A stretch of 64,000 bases of DNA from Avidehalobacter sp964569265 (GTDB lineage: Bacteria; Bacillota; Dehalobacteriia; UBA4068; UBA4997): NCBI GenBank assembly GCA_964569265.1, contig CAZMTO010000005.1, positions 1-64,000 on the forward strand. The letters are read 5' to 3'. Position 1 is the first letter of the stretch; every line of letters starts with the position of its first letter. Shown piece by piece: positions 44,225 through 53,850 of this stretch. Made by a program: the position numbers and the translations under genes. A model generated the notes under the pieces. That model had not been told where the DNA came from. It saw only the letters and a list, made by a program, of their open reading frames with translations, and searched no databases.

Positions 44225-45805
44225 ATGACAGAATATTTGATGTATACGTTATTGGTGGTTATATGGGCGGTATATGCGGCGCGTCGTTTGGAATATTTTT
44301 TGCATATGGCGCAGCAAAACAGCTACCGACCGGAACGTTATATGCGCTGGCTGAATGGGCGGCAGCGTGCCGATTACCGCATTGTGGACTATGTGGCGGC
44401 CATTTTGCTGCCGGCGCTGGCACTTACCAGGGCGAATTGGGTGCTTTATGCGGCACCGATAATGGCACTGGTGCAGTTGCTTACGTGGAAGCGCCCGCCG
44501 GTAAAAAAAGCTCTGGTGTGGACGGACAGAGCCAAACGCCTGTACGCTGCGGCTTATGTGCCGGTGCTGGTGCTGCTTATCGGCGGTGGGGTGTGCGGTA
44601 TATATGCGCAGGCCATAACCCTGCCGGTATCAATTACGGCATTTGCGCTGTGCTGGCTACCCCTGATAATGTGGCCGGCAACGGCGGCACGTCAACCGTT
44701 TGAAAACGCCCGTAACCAAAAGTTTGTAGACGATGCGGCGCGGATAATCAAAGAGATGCCCGGCCTGGTGCGTATAGGCATAACCGGCAGCTACGGCAAA
44801 ACCAGCAGCAAGGTAATTTTGGGGCGGGTGTTGTCCGAAGCACGCCATACCCTGGTAACACCGGACAGTTATAACACACCTATGGGCATAACCATTACCG
44901 TGCGTAATATGCTAAAGCCGATTCATCAGGTGTTTGTGGCCGAAATGGGTGCGCGCCAAAAGGGTGATATTAAAGAGCTGTGTGATATTGTGCAGCCGCA
45001 GATAGGCATTTTAACGGCTATCGGCCCGCAGCATTTAGAAACCTTTGGTAACATAGAAACCGTGGCCGATACCAAGTTTGAGCTTATAGACAGCCTGCCG
45101 GCTGACGGTTTGGCGGTGCTTAATATTGATGACCCGATAATTGCCGAACGCGCCAAAAAGCTGGCGGTGCCGCAGGCAACCTACGCGCTGGATAATAAGG
45201 CGGCAGCTTATACGGCACGTGATATTGAATTTGGGCCGCAGGGTATGAGCTTTGTGCTGGTTACGCCCACCCAAGAACAGCCGATGCATACGCGCCTGCT
45301 GGGGCGGCATAATGTGTATAATATTTTGGCGGCGGCAGCGGTGGCCGGCCATTTGGGTATAGATATGGCGGTGGTGGCGCGTGCTGTGGCGCAGGTGCCC
45401 CCGGTAGAACACCGTTTGGCGGCTAAAAACGCCGGCGGCTTTACAATAATTGACGATGCTTTTAATGCTAACCCTGCCGGTGCGCACGCCGCGGTAGAGG
45501 TGCTGGCGGCAATGCCGGGCGGCCGCAAGATGATTATTACCCCCGGTATGGTAGAGCTGGGAAGCGAGCAGGAACGTTTAAACCGTGAATTTGCGGAATT
45601 TGCTGCTAAAAAGCTTGATTTTGTGGTTATTGTGGGCAAACGCCAAAGCGGCCCCTTGTTGCAGGGTGTGCAGGCAGCAGGTTTGCCGGCCAACCGTTAT
45701 ATGGTGGCGGCCAACCTTAATGAAGCTGCGGCGTTTATGCGCGGCTGGGTGCGCCCCGGTGATTATGTTTTGTTTGAAAATGACCTGCCGGACAGCTATT
45801 TGTAG
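44225..45805 (+). CDS. murF: MurF-type Mur ligase with N-terminal membrane domain
   Basis: 526 residues. About 165 N-terminal residues form several hydrophobic segments (LLVVIWAVYAARR; YVAAILLPALAL; VLVLLIGGGVCGIYA; a fourth near ALCWLPLIMWP). The Mur ligase part follows: ATP loop GITGSYGKTSSK, TPDSYNTPMG, EMGARQKGDI, HLETFGN and IDDAFNANPAG, which fit MurF (UDP-MurNAc-tripeptide plus D-Ala-D-Ala). The adjacent ddl gene supports this. Fusion to a membrane domain is not found in E. coli MurF. Confidence 0.87.
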   Translation: MTEYLMYTLLVVIWAVYAARRLEYFLHMAQQNSYRPERYMRWLNGRQRADYRIVDYVAAILLPALALTRANWVLYAAPIMALVQLLTWKRPPVKKALVWTDRAKRLYAAAYVPVLVLLIGGGVCGIYAQAITLPVSITAFALCWLPLIMWPATAARQPFENARNQKFVDDAARIIKEMPGLVRIGITGSYGKTSSKVILGRVLSEARHTLVTPDSYNTPMGITITVRNMLKPIHQVFVAEMGARQKGDIKELCDIVQPQIGILTAIGPQHLETFGNIETVADTKFELIDSLPADGLAVLNIDDPIIAERAKKLAVPQATYALDNKAAAYTARDIEFGPQGMSFVLVTPTQEQPMHTRLLGRHNVYNILAAAAVAGHLGIDMAVVARAVAQVPPVEHRLAAKNAGGFTIIDDAFNANPAGAHAAVEVLAAMPGGRKMIITPGMVELGSEQERLNREFAEFAAKKLDFVVIVGKRQSGPLLQGVQAAGLPANRYMVAANLNEAAAFMRGWVRPGDYVLFENDLPDSYL

Positions 45806-45887
45806 GCCGGCAGTGCAGTTTGTAGCAGTTTGTGTGTGATAACAGAGATAATAAGTGATAATAAGTGTGGATAAAAGGAGGTAACAA

Positions 45888-47114
45888 ATGCAGAAAATTC
45901 GGTTGGGCGTTATTTACGGCGGCCCGTCGGTAGAACACGAGATTGCGATAATTTCGGCAGTGCAGGCCATGGCGGCGGCAGATGCGGAAAAATATCAGGT
46001 GATACCGATATACATCAGTAAAGACGGCCTTTGGTATACCGGCGAGGAATTAAAGGATATGGCCGCTTATGCCGACCTTGCGGGCTTAAAAAGCCGCTGT
46101 AAGCGCGTGTATATGAAGGCAGACCGCGGCGCACATATGCTGATAGCCAAGGGCAAGGGCTTTTTTGCCAAAGATGAAGAAATTGCCCTTGATGTTATGC
46201 TGCCGGTTATGCACGGCGCACACGGCGAGGACGGCTGTTTGCAGGGCTTTTTAGAGCTGCTGAACATACCTTATGCGGGGCCGGGCGTGTTGGCGGCGGC
46301 TGTCGGTATGGATAAAATTATGATGAAGAACGTGCTGGCGGCCAATGGTTTGCCGGTGTTGCCGGGTGTGTGGTTTTGTGCCGAAGAATGGTACGCCGGG
46401 CAGGCCGATACACTGGCTAAGGCCGAAGCCGAGCTGGGCTACCCGATGATAGTTAAACCGGCCAATTTGGGCAGCAGTGTGGGTATTGCGCGGGCTGCGG
46501 ACAAAAATGCGCTGATAGCTGCCATTAACGAGGCGGCGGGCTTTAGCGGGCGCATATTGCTGGAGCCCTGCCTTGATGACCGGCGTGAAATAAACTGTTC
46601 GGTGCTGGGCTACGGTGCCGACACTATGGCCAGCGTATGTGAAGAACCGCTGACGGACAACGCCTTTTTAACGTATCAGGATAAATATTTAAGCGGCGGA
46701 AAATCGGCTAAGGGCGGCAAGCTGGGCACCAAGGTTGGCGGCAGCAAGGCCGGCGGTGCCAAGGCCGGTATGGGCTCATCTAAGCGGCAGGTGCCGGCAG
46801 ATATACCCACGGCAGCGGCGGCCGAAATACAGCGGCTGAGCAAGCGTGCATTTACCGCACTGGACGGCTGCGGTGTGGCGCGCATTGATGTGATGATAGA
46901 CAACCGCGACGATAAAATTTATATCAACGAAATAAATACCATTCCCGGGTCGTTGTCGTTTTATTTGTGGCAGGCCGATGGGCTTGATTTTGCAGCCCTG
47001 ATAGATAAGCTGGTTGAGGCGGCCTTAAAGCGTCAACGGGCTAAGGATAAGCTTACTTTTTCTTACGACACCAATATTTTGGCCGGGTTTGCCAAAGGCG
47101 GCACCAAAGCCTGA
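45888..47114 (+). CDS. ddl: D-alanine--D-alanine ligase with Gly/Lys-rich loop insertion
   Basis: 408-residue ATP-grasp ligase. YGGPSVEHEIAI holds the first active Glu; LPVMHGAHGEDG, VKPANLGSSVG and the C-terminal INEINTIPGS (metal ligands) are conserved. Between DKYLSGG and RQVPADIP, residues about 272-294 form a Gly/Lys/Ala-rich insertion in the active-site omega loop, where relatives have only a few residues. It follows murF in a wall-precursor pair. AAAGGAGG precedes the ATG. Confidence 0.93.
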   Translation: MQKIRLGVIYGGPSVEHEIAIISAVQAMAAADAEKYQVIPIYISKDGLWYTGEELKDMAAYADLAGLKSRCKRVYMKADRGAHMLIAKGKGFFAKDEEIALDVMLPVMHGAHGEDGCLQGFLELLNIPYAGPGVLAAAVGMDKIMMKNVLAANGLPVLPGVWFCAEEWYAGQADTLAKAEAELGYPMIVKPANLGSSVGIARAADKNALIAAINEAAGFSGRILLEPCLDDRREINCSVLGYGADTMASVCEEPLTDNAFLTYQDKYLSGGKSAKGGKLGTKVGGSKAGGAKAGMGSSKRQVPADIPTAAAAEIQRLSKRAFTALDGCGVARIDVMIDNRDDKIYINEINTIPGSLSFYLWQADGLDFAALIDKLVEAALKRQRAKDKLTFSYDTNILAGFAKGGTKA

Positions 47115-47144
47115 AAACACGGCGGCGGCAGGGGGTGATACTGT

Positions 47145-48266
47145 TTGGGACTTATGCATTTGCTGGGGCTGCACAGCCTTTCTAAAATAGGTTCGGCGCG
47201 GCTGGCGGCCTTAATGGCATATTACGGCGATTATGAGGATGCATGGCTTAATTTTGATGAATGGCCGGGCGTTATCGGCAACACCGGCGGCGGGGTAGAT
47301 TATGCTGCCCTGCGTCAGGAATGGCGGGCTATGGATTTGCCGCAGCTTTATGAAAAGTTTTTGCTGTCGGATGCCAAAGTAGTTACTATGGATGACCCTA
47401 TGTATCCGCGCCTGCTAAAGGATATTGCCGAACCGCCCTATGTGCTGTTTTATCGTGGAGAACTGCCCGGTGCCGATGCGCTGACGGTGGCTATAGTGGG
47501 TTCTCGCCGGGCAACTGCCTACGGCAAAGAGGCTGCGGCTTATTTTGCCCGTGGCTTAGCTGCGGCAGGGGCTTGGGTGGTAGGCGGTATGGCGCGCGGC
47601 ATAGACAGTGCGGCACATCAGGCGGCCATTGATGCCGGCGGCAAAACCGTGGGCGTGCTGGGCTGCGGTATAGATATTGTTTACCCGCCGGAAAACCGCA
47701 CCCTTTATGCCGAAGCAGCGGCCAACGGCTGTATCATCAGTGAATACCCACTGGGTATGCGGCCGTTATCGCGCAATTTTCCGATGCGTAACCGGGTAAT
47801 AAGCGGTTTAAGCCGCGCGGTGCTGGTGGTAGAAGCCGGTGCCAAAAGCGGTACGCAAATAACGGTAAATTATGCCGATGCCCAAAACCGCCGCATTTTT
47901 GCCGTACCCGGCAGTGTATTCAGCCCGGCCAGCACCGGTACCTTAGACCTTATAAAAACCGGCAAGGCAGAGCTGGCAGCGAGTGCCGGGGATATTTTGA
48001 CAGAGCTTACCGAAGATATGGGGCGGAGCGTTACCGAGCCGTGTCAGTTGTTGTTTGAAATGCCGGCGATGGCGGCAAAACCCCTGCCGGAGAGTGAGCT
48101 TGAACGCAATATATTAGAATTTGTAACGGAACAGCGGCATTTTAACGATATCGCCCGTGAGCTTGATATAAATGCTGCTGAATTGGCCGGAACCCTTACG
48201 CTGATGGAATTAGGCGGGTTTATAAAGCGGTTGGACGGTCAATATTATATTAAAAGCCAAACCTGA
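47145..48266 (+). CDS. dprA: DNA-processing protein DprA
   Basis: 373-residue single-strand DNA-binding, RecA-loading factor of natural transformation. The Rossmann-like core has VAIVGSRRATAYGKE, GGMARGIDSAAH, GCGIDIVYPPEN and SEYPLGMRP, with GAKSGTQITVNYA. The C-terminal winged-helix domain follows. Start is TTG at 47145 after GGGGGTGA. It directly precedes topA, as in many Firmicutes. Confidence 0.95.
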   Translation: MGLMHLLGLHSLSKIGSARLAALMAYYGDYEDAWLNFDEWPGVIGNTGGGVDYAALRQEWRAMDLPQLYEKFLLSDAKVVTMDDPMYPRLLKDIAEPPYVLFYRGELPGADALTVAIVGSRRATAYGKEAAAYFARGLAAAGAWVVGGMARGIDSAAHQAAIDAGGKTVGVLGCGIDIVYPPENRTLYAEAAANGCIISEYPLGMRPLSRNFPMRNRVISGLSRAVLVVEAGAKSGTQITVNYADAQNRRIFAVPGSVFSPASTGTLDLIKTGKAELAASAGDILTELTEDMGRSVTEPCQLLFEMPAMAAKPLPESELERNILEFVTEQRHFNDIARELDINAAELAGTLTLMELGGFIKRLDGQYYIKSQT

Positions 48267-48317
48267 TGTTTGGCTGCTGCGGTAAAAAAATATTTATGTT
48301 TGAGGTGTATGATCATT

Positions 48318-50471
48318 ATGGGAAAAACTCTGGTTATTGTAGAGTCGCCGACCAAGGCTAAAACCATTGCCCGCTTTTTGGGCAGCAATTATGTGGTAAT
48401 GCCTTCTATGGGGCACGTGCGAGACCTGCCGAAAAGCACCCTGGGCGTTGATGTTGAGCAGAATTTTGAGCCGCATTATATTACCATACGCGGCAAAGGC
48501 AACATTATTAAGGGATTAAAAGACGAAGCTAAAAAGGCTGACCGTGTTTTGCTGGCAAGCGACCCTGACCGCGAAGGTGAAATGATAGCGTATCATTTAA
48601 AGGGCTATTTGGATAATGTAAGTGAAAATTGCCGGGTGGAGTTCCACGAAATTACCAAGGATACCGTTAAAAAAGCGGTAAAGCACCCCCGCCCATTAGA
48701 TATGGATAAAATTAAGGCTCAGCAGGCACGCCGCGTGTTAGACAGACTGGTGGGCTACAAGCTTTCTCCGCTGCTGTGGGTAAAAATTAAAAAAGGCCTG
48801 TCGGCCGGGCGCGTGCAGTCGGTGGCCATACGTATGATATGTGACCGTGAGGCGGAAATCAACGCCTTTCAGCCCGAAGAATACTGGACGCTGGATGCCC
48901 TGCTGCAAACACCGGGCGGGCCGCTTAGCGCACAGCTTGTAAAAATTAACGACAAAAAAGCCAAAATAGACGACGAAGCTGCCGTAAAGCAGATTATGGC
49001 AGATTTGGCAGATAAAACCTATACCGTGGGGGATATTAACAAGCGCGAGCGCGCCAAAAACCCCGTGGCGCCGTTTACCACCAGCAGTATGCAGCAGGAA
49101 GCCTACCGCAAGCACGGTATTTTGACAAAAAAAACCATGCAGCTTGCACAGCAGCTTTTTGAAGGTATTGAGCTGGGCAAGGCCGGTGTGCAGGGCCTTA
49201 TAACCTATATGCGTACCGACTCGATGCGTGTATCGCCCGAGGCTGAGGCTGCTGCCCGTGATTTTATTAAGGAACAGTACGGCCCGGAATATTTGCCGGA
49301 CAAGCCGCGTGTTTATCACGGCAAGGGTAAAATTCAGGACGCCCACGAGGCTATACGCCCCACCGATGTAAACCGCAGACCGTCGGAAATTAAACAGTAT
49401 CTTACGCCGCAGCAATACAAGCTGTATAAGCTTATTTGGGAACGTTTTGTGGCCAGCCAGATGGCATCGGCAATTTTTGATACCACCACGTTAGAGCTGC
49501 TGGCCGAACCTTACGTATTCCGCGCCAAAGGGTCGGTAATAAGGTTCCCGGGTTTTATGCAGGTGTATATAGAAGGCCGCGATGACGAGGGAGAAAAGGA
49601 TGATCTGGCGCTGCTGCCGGAGCTGGAGCTGGGGACTTCTCTGCAATGCACAAAGTTAGACCCCAAACAGCACTTTACCCAGCCGCCGCCGCGCTACACC
49701 GATGCTATGCTGGTAAAAACCATGGAAGAAAACGGCATCGGCCGCCCCAGTACCTATGCGCCTATTGTAGATACTATTTTGGGCCGCGGCTATGTGGTGA
49801 GGGAAGATAAGCATTTTTATTCTACCGAGCTGGGCGCTGTGGTGGTAGATATGCTTAAGGAGAGTTTTCCGGATATTATTGATATTGACTTTACGGCCAG
49901 CTTAGAGGCTAACCTTGACGAAGTGGAGCTGGGCAACCGCGAATGGGACAGCGTGGTGGCCGAGGTTTACGAGCCTTTTGCCAAGGAGTTGGCAGTTGCC
50001 GAAGAAGAACTGGAAAAAGTAAACCTTACCCCGGAATACAGCGGCGATAACTGCGAACTGTGCGGCAAGCCTATGGTATACAAGCTGGGGCGCTACGGCA
50101 AGTTTTTGGCCTGCTCCGGTTTTCCGGAATGTCATAATACCAAGGCTATTGTTATACCGGCAGGGGTAAAATGCCTGGCCTGCGGCGGTGATATTATTCA
50201 GCGTAAAAGCCGCGGCGGACGTATTTTTTACGGCTGCACCAATTATCCGGAATGTAAGTATGTATCGTGGGATAAACCGATAGAGGAAAAATGCCCGGTT
50301 TGCGGCACCCAAATGGCTGAAAAAAAGCAGCGTAACGGTGAAACCCACAAGCTTTGCCCCAACGCCGATTGCCCGACTAACCCCAAAACCAAGCGTACCA
50401 AGGCTAAATCGGCAGATGCGGCAATGCAGCAGGCAGCTAAAAAAGCAGCCAAAAAAGTTAAAAAGCAGTAA
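48318..50471 (+). CDS. topA: DNA topoisomerase I
   Basis: 717-residue type IA topoisomerase that relaxes negative supercoils. The Toprim domain has VIVESPTKAKTI and SDPDREGE. The active tyrosine is Tyr297 in ITYMRTDS. Three C-terminal zinc ribbons are present (CELCGKP...CSGFPEC; CLACGG...CTNYPEC; CPVCGTQ...CPNADC) plus a Lys-rich tail. ATG at 48318 is chosen for its spacing to TGAGGTG; 48309 is too close. Confidence 0.97.
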   Translation: MGKTLVIVESPTKAKTIARFLGSNYVVMPSMGHVRDLPKSTLGVDVEQNFEPHYITIRGKGNIIKGLKDEAKKADRVLLASDPDREGEMIAYHLKGYLDNVSENCRVEFHEITKDTVKKAVKHPRPLDMDKIKAQQARRVLDRLVGYKLSPLLWVKIKKGLSAGRVQSVAIRMICDREAEINAFQPEEYWTLDALLQTPGGPLSAQLVKINDKKAKIDDEAAVKQIMADLADKTYTVGDINKRERAKNPVAPFTTSSMQQEAYRKHGILTKKTMQLAQQLFEGIELGKAGVQGLITYMRTDSMRVSPEAEAAARDFIKEQYGPEYLPDKPRVYHGKGKIQDAHEAIRPTDVNRRPSEIKQYLTPQQYKLYKLIWERFVASQMASAIFDTTTLELLAEPYVFRAKGSVIRFPGFMQVYIEGRDDEGEKDDLALLPELELGTSLQCTKLDPKQHFTQPPPRYTDAMLVKTMEENGIGRPSTYAPIVDTILGRGYVVREDKHFYSTELGAVVVDMLKESFPDIIDIDFTASLEANLDEVELGNREWDSVVAEVYEPFAKELAVAEEELEKVNLTPEYSGDNCELCGKPMVYKLGRYGKFLACSGFPECHNTKAIVIPAGVKCLACGGDIIQRKSRGGRIFYGCTNYPECKYVSWDKPIEEKCPVCGTQMAEKKQRNGETHKLCPNADCPTNPKTKRTKAKSADAAMQQAAKKAAKKVKKQ

Positions 50472-50530
50472 ATATTTTTACAGATAATATTTGGCAATTA
50501 TTTTAAAATAAGGATATTTTATACAGATAT

Positions 50531-51865
50531 ATGAAGAAAATTAAAATTATCGGTGCCGGGCTTGCCGGGGCCGAAGCTGCCTGGCAGGCGGCTAAGCAGG
50601 GTGCCGATGTTACCCTGTTTGAAATGCGCCCGCATAATAACACGCCGGTACACAAAAGCAGCGATTTTGCCGAGCTTGTATGCAGTAATTCTCTGCGGGC
50701 GGCAGGTGTTACCAATGCGGTGGGCCTGCTTAAAGAAGAAATGCGCCGTCAGGGGTCGCTGATAATGCAATGCGCCGATGCTACACGGGTGCCGGCCGGC
50801 GGGGCGCTGGCGGTAGACCGCGAGGGTTTTGCCCGTATGGTGACGGAAAAACTGTCGGCTATGGCCAATGTGCAGATATGCCGGCGGGAGATTCTGCAGC
50901 TTGATGAGCTGCTGGACGAAGAATCGATAGTGATAGTGGCTGCCGGCCCGCTGATGAGTGAGGCGCTGGCTGCTGACCTGCAAAGCCGTTTGGGGGCAAG
51001 CTACCTGCATTTTCACGATGCTGTGGCGCCGATTGTAGACGGCAGCACCGTTGATATGACCAAAGCCTATTGGGCATCGCGCTGGGGCAAGGGAGAAAGC
51101 GAGCAGGGAGATTATATAAACTGCCCGTTTACCCGCGACGAATACCTGCATTTTTACAGTGAGCTTATAGCGGCTGAACGTGTGCCCCTGCACGATTTTG
51201 AAACAGAAAAAGATTTTGAAGGCTGTATGCCGATAGAAAGTATGGCACGCCGCGGCGAAGATACCATACGTTTTGGCCCTATGAAGCCGGTTGGCCTGCC
51301 CAACCCCCACGATGAAGGGCGCGAAGCTTATGCTGTGGTGCAGCTTAGGCAGGATAACGCCGCTGGTAGTATGTTTAATCTGGTGGGGTTTCAAACGCGG
51401 CTTACCTGGGGTGAACAAAAGCGGGTGTTTCGGCTGATACCCGGCCTGCAAAATGCCGAATTTTTGCGCTACGGCGTTATGCACCGCAACACCTTTATAA
51501 ATTCACCGCAGTTGCTTAATGCCGATTTAAGCCTTGCGGCGGATAAACGCATATATTTTGCCGGGCAGATAACCGGTGTGGAAGGTTATGTGGAAAGTGC
51601 GGCCTGTGGGCTGGCGGCCGGTTATAACGCTGCCATGGCGGCAGTTGGGCAGCAGCCGTTTATCTGGAGCGGCGAAACGGCCCTTGGCGGTTTGCTGCGG
51701 CATTTGCAAACCCCTGCTGCCGATTTTCAGCCGATGAACGTTACCTTTGGGCTTATAGACCCACTGGGCTACAAGGTGCGTGGTAAGCAGGCCAAACAGC
51801 TTAAAAATACCAAAATTGCCGAACGTGCCCTGGCGTGGTTAGATGAAAACAGCCCGTTGGTGTAG
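50531..51865 (+). CDS. trmFO: Methylenetetrahydrofolate--tRNA-(uracil-5-)-methyltransferase TrmFO
   Basis: 444-residue flavoprotein that makes m5U54 in tRNA using methylene-THF. The FAD motif is IGAGLAGAEAAWQ. LVCSNSLRAAG and the C-terminal PMNVTFGL match the family. It lies between topA and hslV, the standard Firmicute order. The ribosome site is weak (AAGGATAT further upstream than usual). Confidence 0.96.
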   Translation: MKKIKIIGAGLAGAEAAWQAAKQGADVTLFEMRPHNNTPVHKSSDFAELVCSNSLRAAGVTNAVGLLKEEMRRQGSLIMQCADATRVPAGGALAVDREGFARMVTEKLSAMANVQICRREILQLDELLDEESIVIVAAGPLMSEALAADLQSRLGASYLHFHDAVAPIVDGSTVDMTKAYWASRWGKGESEQGDYINCPFTRDEYLHFYSELIAAERVPLHDFETEKDFEGCMPIESMARRGEDTIRFGPMKPVGLPNPHDEGREAYAVVQLRQDNAAGSMFNLVGFQTRLTWGEQKRVFRLIPGLQNAEFLRYGVMHRNTFINSPQLLNADLSLAADKRIYFAGQITGVEGYVESAACGLAAGYNAAMAAVGQQPFIWSGETALGGLLRHLQTPAADFQPMNVTFGLIDPLGYKVRGKQAKQLKNTKIAERALAWLDENSPLV

Positions 51866-51892
51866 GTTTTGATAATAAGGAGGTAAATTGAT

Positions 51893-52429
51893 ATGGTAGA
51901 ATTGCGCGGTACAACAATTTGCGGCATAAAGCGCAACGGTAAGGTGGCCGTGGCCGGAGACGGTCAGGTGACACTGGGACAAAGCATAGTGATGAAAAAC
52001 GGCGCCAAAAAAGTAAGGCGTTTATATAAAAATCAGGTGGTTATCGGGTTTGCCGGTTCGGTGGCCGATGCCTTTACCCTGAGCGAAAAATTTGAGGGCT
52101 ATTTAGAGGAGTTTCACGGTAATTTAACACGGGCGGCGGTATCTTTGGCCAAAGAATGGCGCACCGACAAGGTTTTGCGTAATTTAGAGGCGATGATGGT
52201 GGTGGCCGGCGGCGAAGATCTGCTGATACTTTCGGGTAACGGCGAGGTTATTGAGCCGGATGACGGTATTGCGGCCATTGGCAGCGGCGGTGCTTATGCT
52301 TTGGCGGCGGCCCGTGCCATGATACGCCATACTGATCTTTCGGCAGCCGAGGTTGCGCGGCAGGCTATTGATATTGCATCGGATATTTGTGTATTTACCA
52401 ATAAAAACATTATTGTAGAGGAGGCGTAA
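51893..52429 (+). CDS. hslV: ATP-dependent protease peptidase subunit HslV
   Basis: 178-residue proteasome-like peptidase. The catalytic threonine follows a short propeptide: MVELRG then TTICGIKRNG, so Thr7 is the likely mature N-terminus. GDGQVTLGQ and GFAGSVADAF are conserved. It forms the HslVU complex with the next gene, two bases downstream. Confidence 0.96.
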   Translation: MVELRGTTICGIKRNGKVAVAGDGQVTLGQSIVMKNGAKKVRRLYKNQVVIGFAGSVADAFTLSEKFEGYLEEFHGNLTRAAVSLAKEWRTDKVLRNLEAMMVVAGGEDLLILSGNGEVIEPDDGIAAIGSGGAYALAAARAMIRHTDLSAAEVARQAIDIASDICVFTNKNIIVEEA

Positions 52430-52431
52430 AA

Positions 52432-53805
52432 ATGTTTGAGTTAACCCCCAGACAAATTGTTGCCGAGCTGGATAAATATATTATCGGGCAGCTTGCAGCC
52501 AAAAAAAGTGTGGCGGTGGCCCTGCGTAACCGGTATCGCCGTAAAATGCTGGGCGCGGCTATTCAGGATGAAATTATGCCCAAAAATATTTTAATGATTG
52601 GGCCGACGGGTGTGGGCAAAACCGAAATTGCCCGCCGTTTGGCCAAGCTGGTGCGCGCGCCGTTTATTAAGGTGGAAGCCACCAAGTATACCGAGGTTGG
52701 CTACGTTGGCCGCGATGTTGAGGGTATTATCCGCGATTTGACCGAAACTGCCGTGCGTATGGTAAAAGCCGAACAGATGGAAAAGGTACGTTCTCAGGGC
52801 GAAGCTGCCGCCGAGGAGCGCCTGCTGGAGCTGTTGGCACCCACCAAACGTGAGCGCAAGGTAAAAAACCCGATGGAGATGTTTTTCGGCAATACCGAGC
52901 CTGAGCAGCCTACCGAAGAAGACCGTCAGTATCTTGAGGATAACAAGGCCCGCCGCGAACAGGTGCGCCGTATGCTGGCCATGGGAGAAATGGAAGATCA
53001 TCTGGTGGAAATTGAGGTGGAGGAACAGCCGCCGATGCAGCCCGGTTCTATGGACGAAATGGGCATAAACCTGCAGGATATGCTGGGCAATATAATGCCG
53101 AAAAAAACGCATAAGCGCAAGCTGGCCGTAAGCGAAGCCCGCAAAATTTTAACGCAGGAAGAATGTGCCAAGCTGGTGGATATGGACGATGTTACCAGTA
53201 TGGCGATTGAACGCGCCGAGCAAAGCGGTATTGTGTTTATTGACGAAATTGACAAAATTACCGGGCGCGGCAATTCTACGGCTGATGTGGCGCGTGACGG
53301 TGTGCAGCGTGATATTTTGCCGATAGTTGAGGGCAGCACCGTAATGACCAAGTATGGGCAGGTAAAAACCGATTTTATTCTGTTTATTGCGGCGGGTGCG
53401 TTTTCTATGAGCAAACCGTCGGACTTGATACCGGAGTTGCAGGGGCGTTTTCCCATCCGCGTGGAGCTTGACAGTCTGACTCAGGACGATTTTAAGCGTA
53501 TTTTGTCCGAACCGCAAAATTCTCTGGTAAAACAGTACGAAGCCCTGTTGCAGGCCGACGGTGTGGAAATTAAGTTTGATGAAAGCGGCATAGATGCACT
53601 GGCCGAATTTTCTTATCAGGTTAACACCACTACCGAAGATATTGGCGCGCGCCGCCTGCATACCGTGCTGGAAAAGGTGCTGGAGGATCTGCTGTTTATT
53701 GCCCCCGATGCCTCGCTGGACAAGGTGATAATTGACCGGCCTTATGTAGAAAACAAGCTTTCGGCCTTGGCAGAAAACGAAGATTTGAGCAGATATATTT
53801 TGTAA
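52432..53805 (+). CDS. hslU: ATP-dependent protease ATPase subunit HslU
   Basis: 457-residue AAA+ unfoldase. Walker A is GPTGVGKTEIARR, Walker B is GIVFIDEIDKI, and the pore loop GYVGRD is present. An intermediate domain lies between. The last residues LSRYIL match the conserved C-terminal tail that docks into HslV. No codY gene follows, unlike in Bacillus. Confidence 0.97.
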   Translation: MFELTPRQIVAELDKYIIGQLAAKKSVAVALRNRYRRKMLGAAIQDEIMPKNILMIGPTGVGKTEIARRLAKLVRAPFIKVEATKYTEVGYVGRDVEGIIRDLTETAVRMVKAEQMEKVRSQGEAAAEERLLELLAPTKRERKVKNPMEMFFGNTEPEQPTEEDRQYLEDNKARREQVRRMLAMGEMEDHLVEIEVEEQPPMQPGSMDEMGINLQDMLGNIMPKKTHKRKLAVSEARKILTQEECAKLVDMDDVTSMAIERAEQSGIVFIDEIDKITGRGNSTADVARDGVQRDILPIVEGSTVMTKYGQVKTDFILFIAAGAFSMSKPSDLIPELQGRFPIRVELDSLTQDDFKRILSEPQNSLVKQYEALLQADGVEIKFDESGIDALAEFSYQVNTTTEDIGARRLHTVLEKVLEDLLFIAPDASLDKVIIDRPYVENKLSALAENEDLSRYIL

Positions 53806-53850
53806 CAGCGCAAGTGGCGGATTTAAATGGCGGATTTAAAGGAGGACGTT

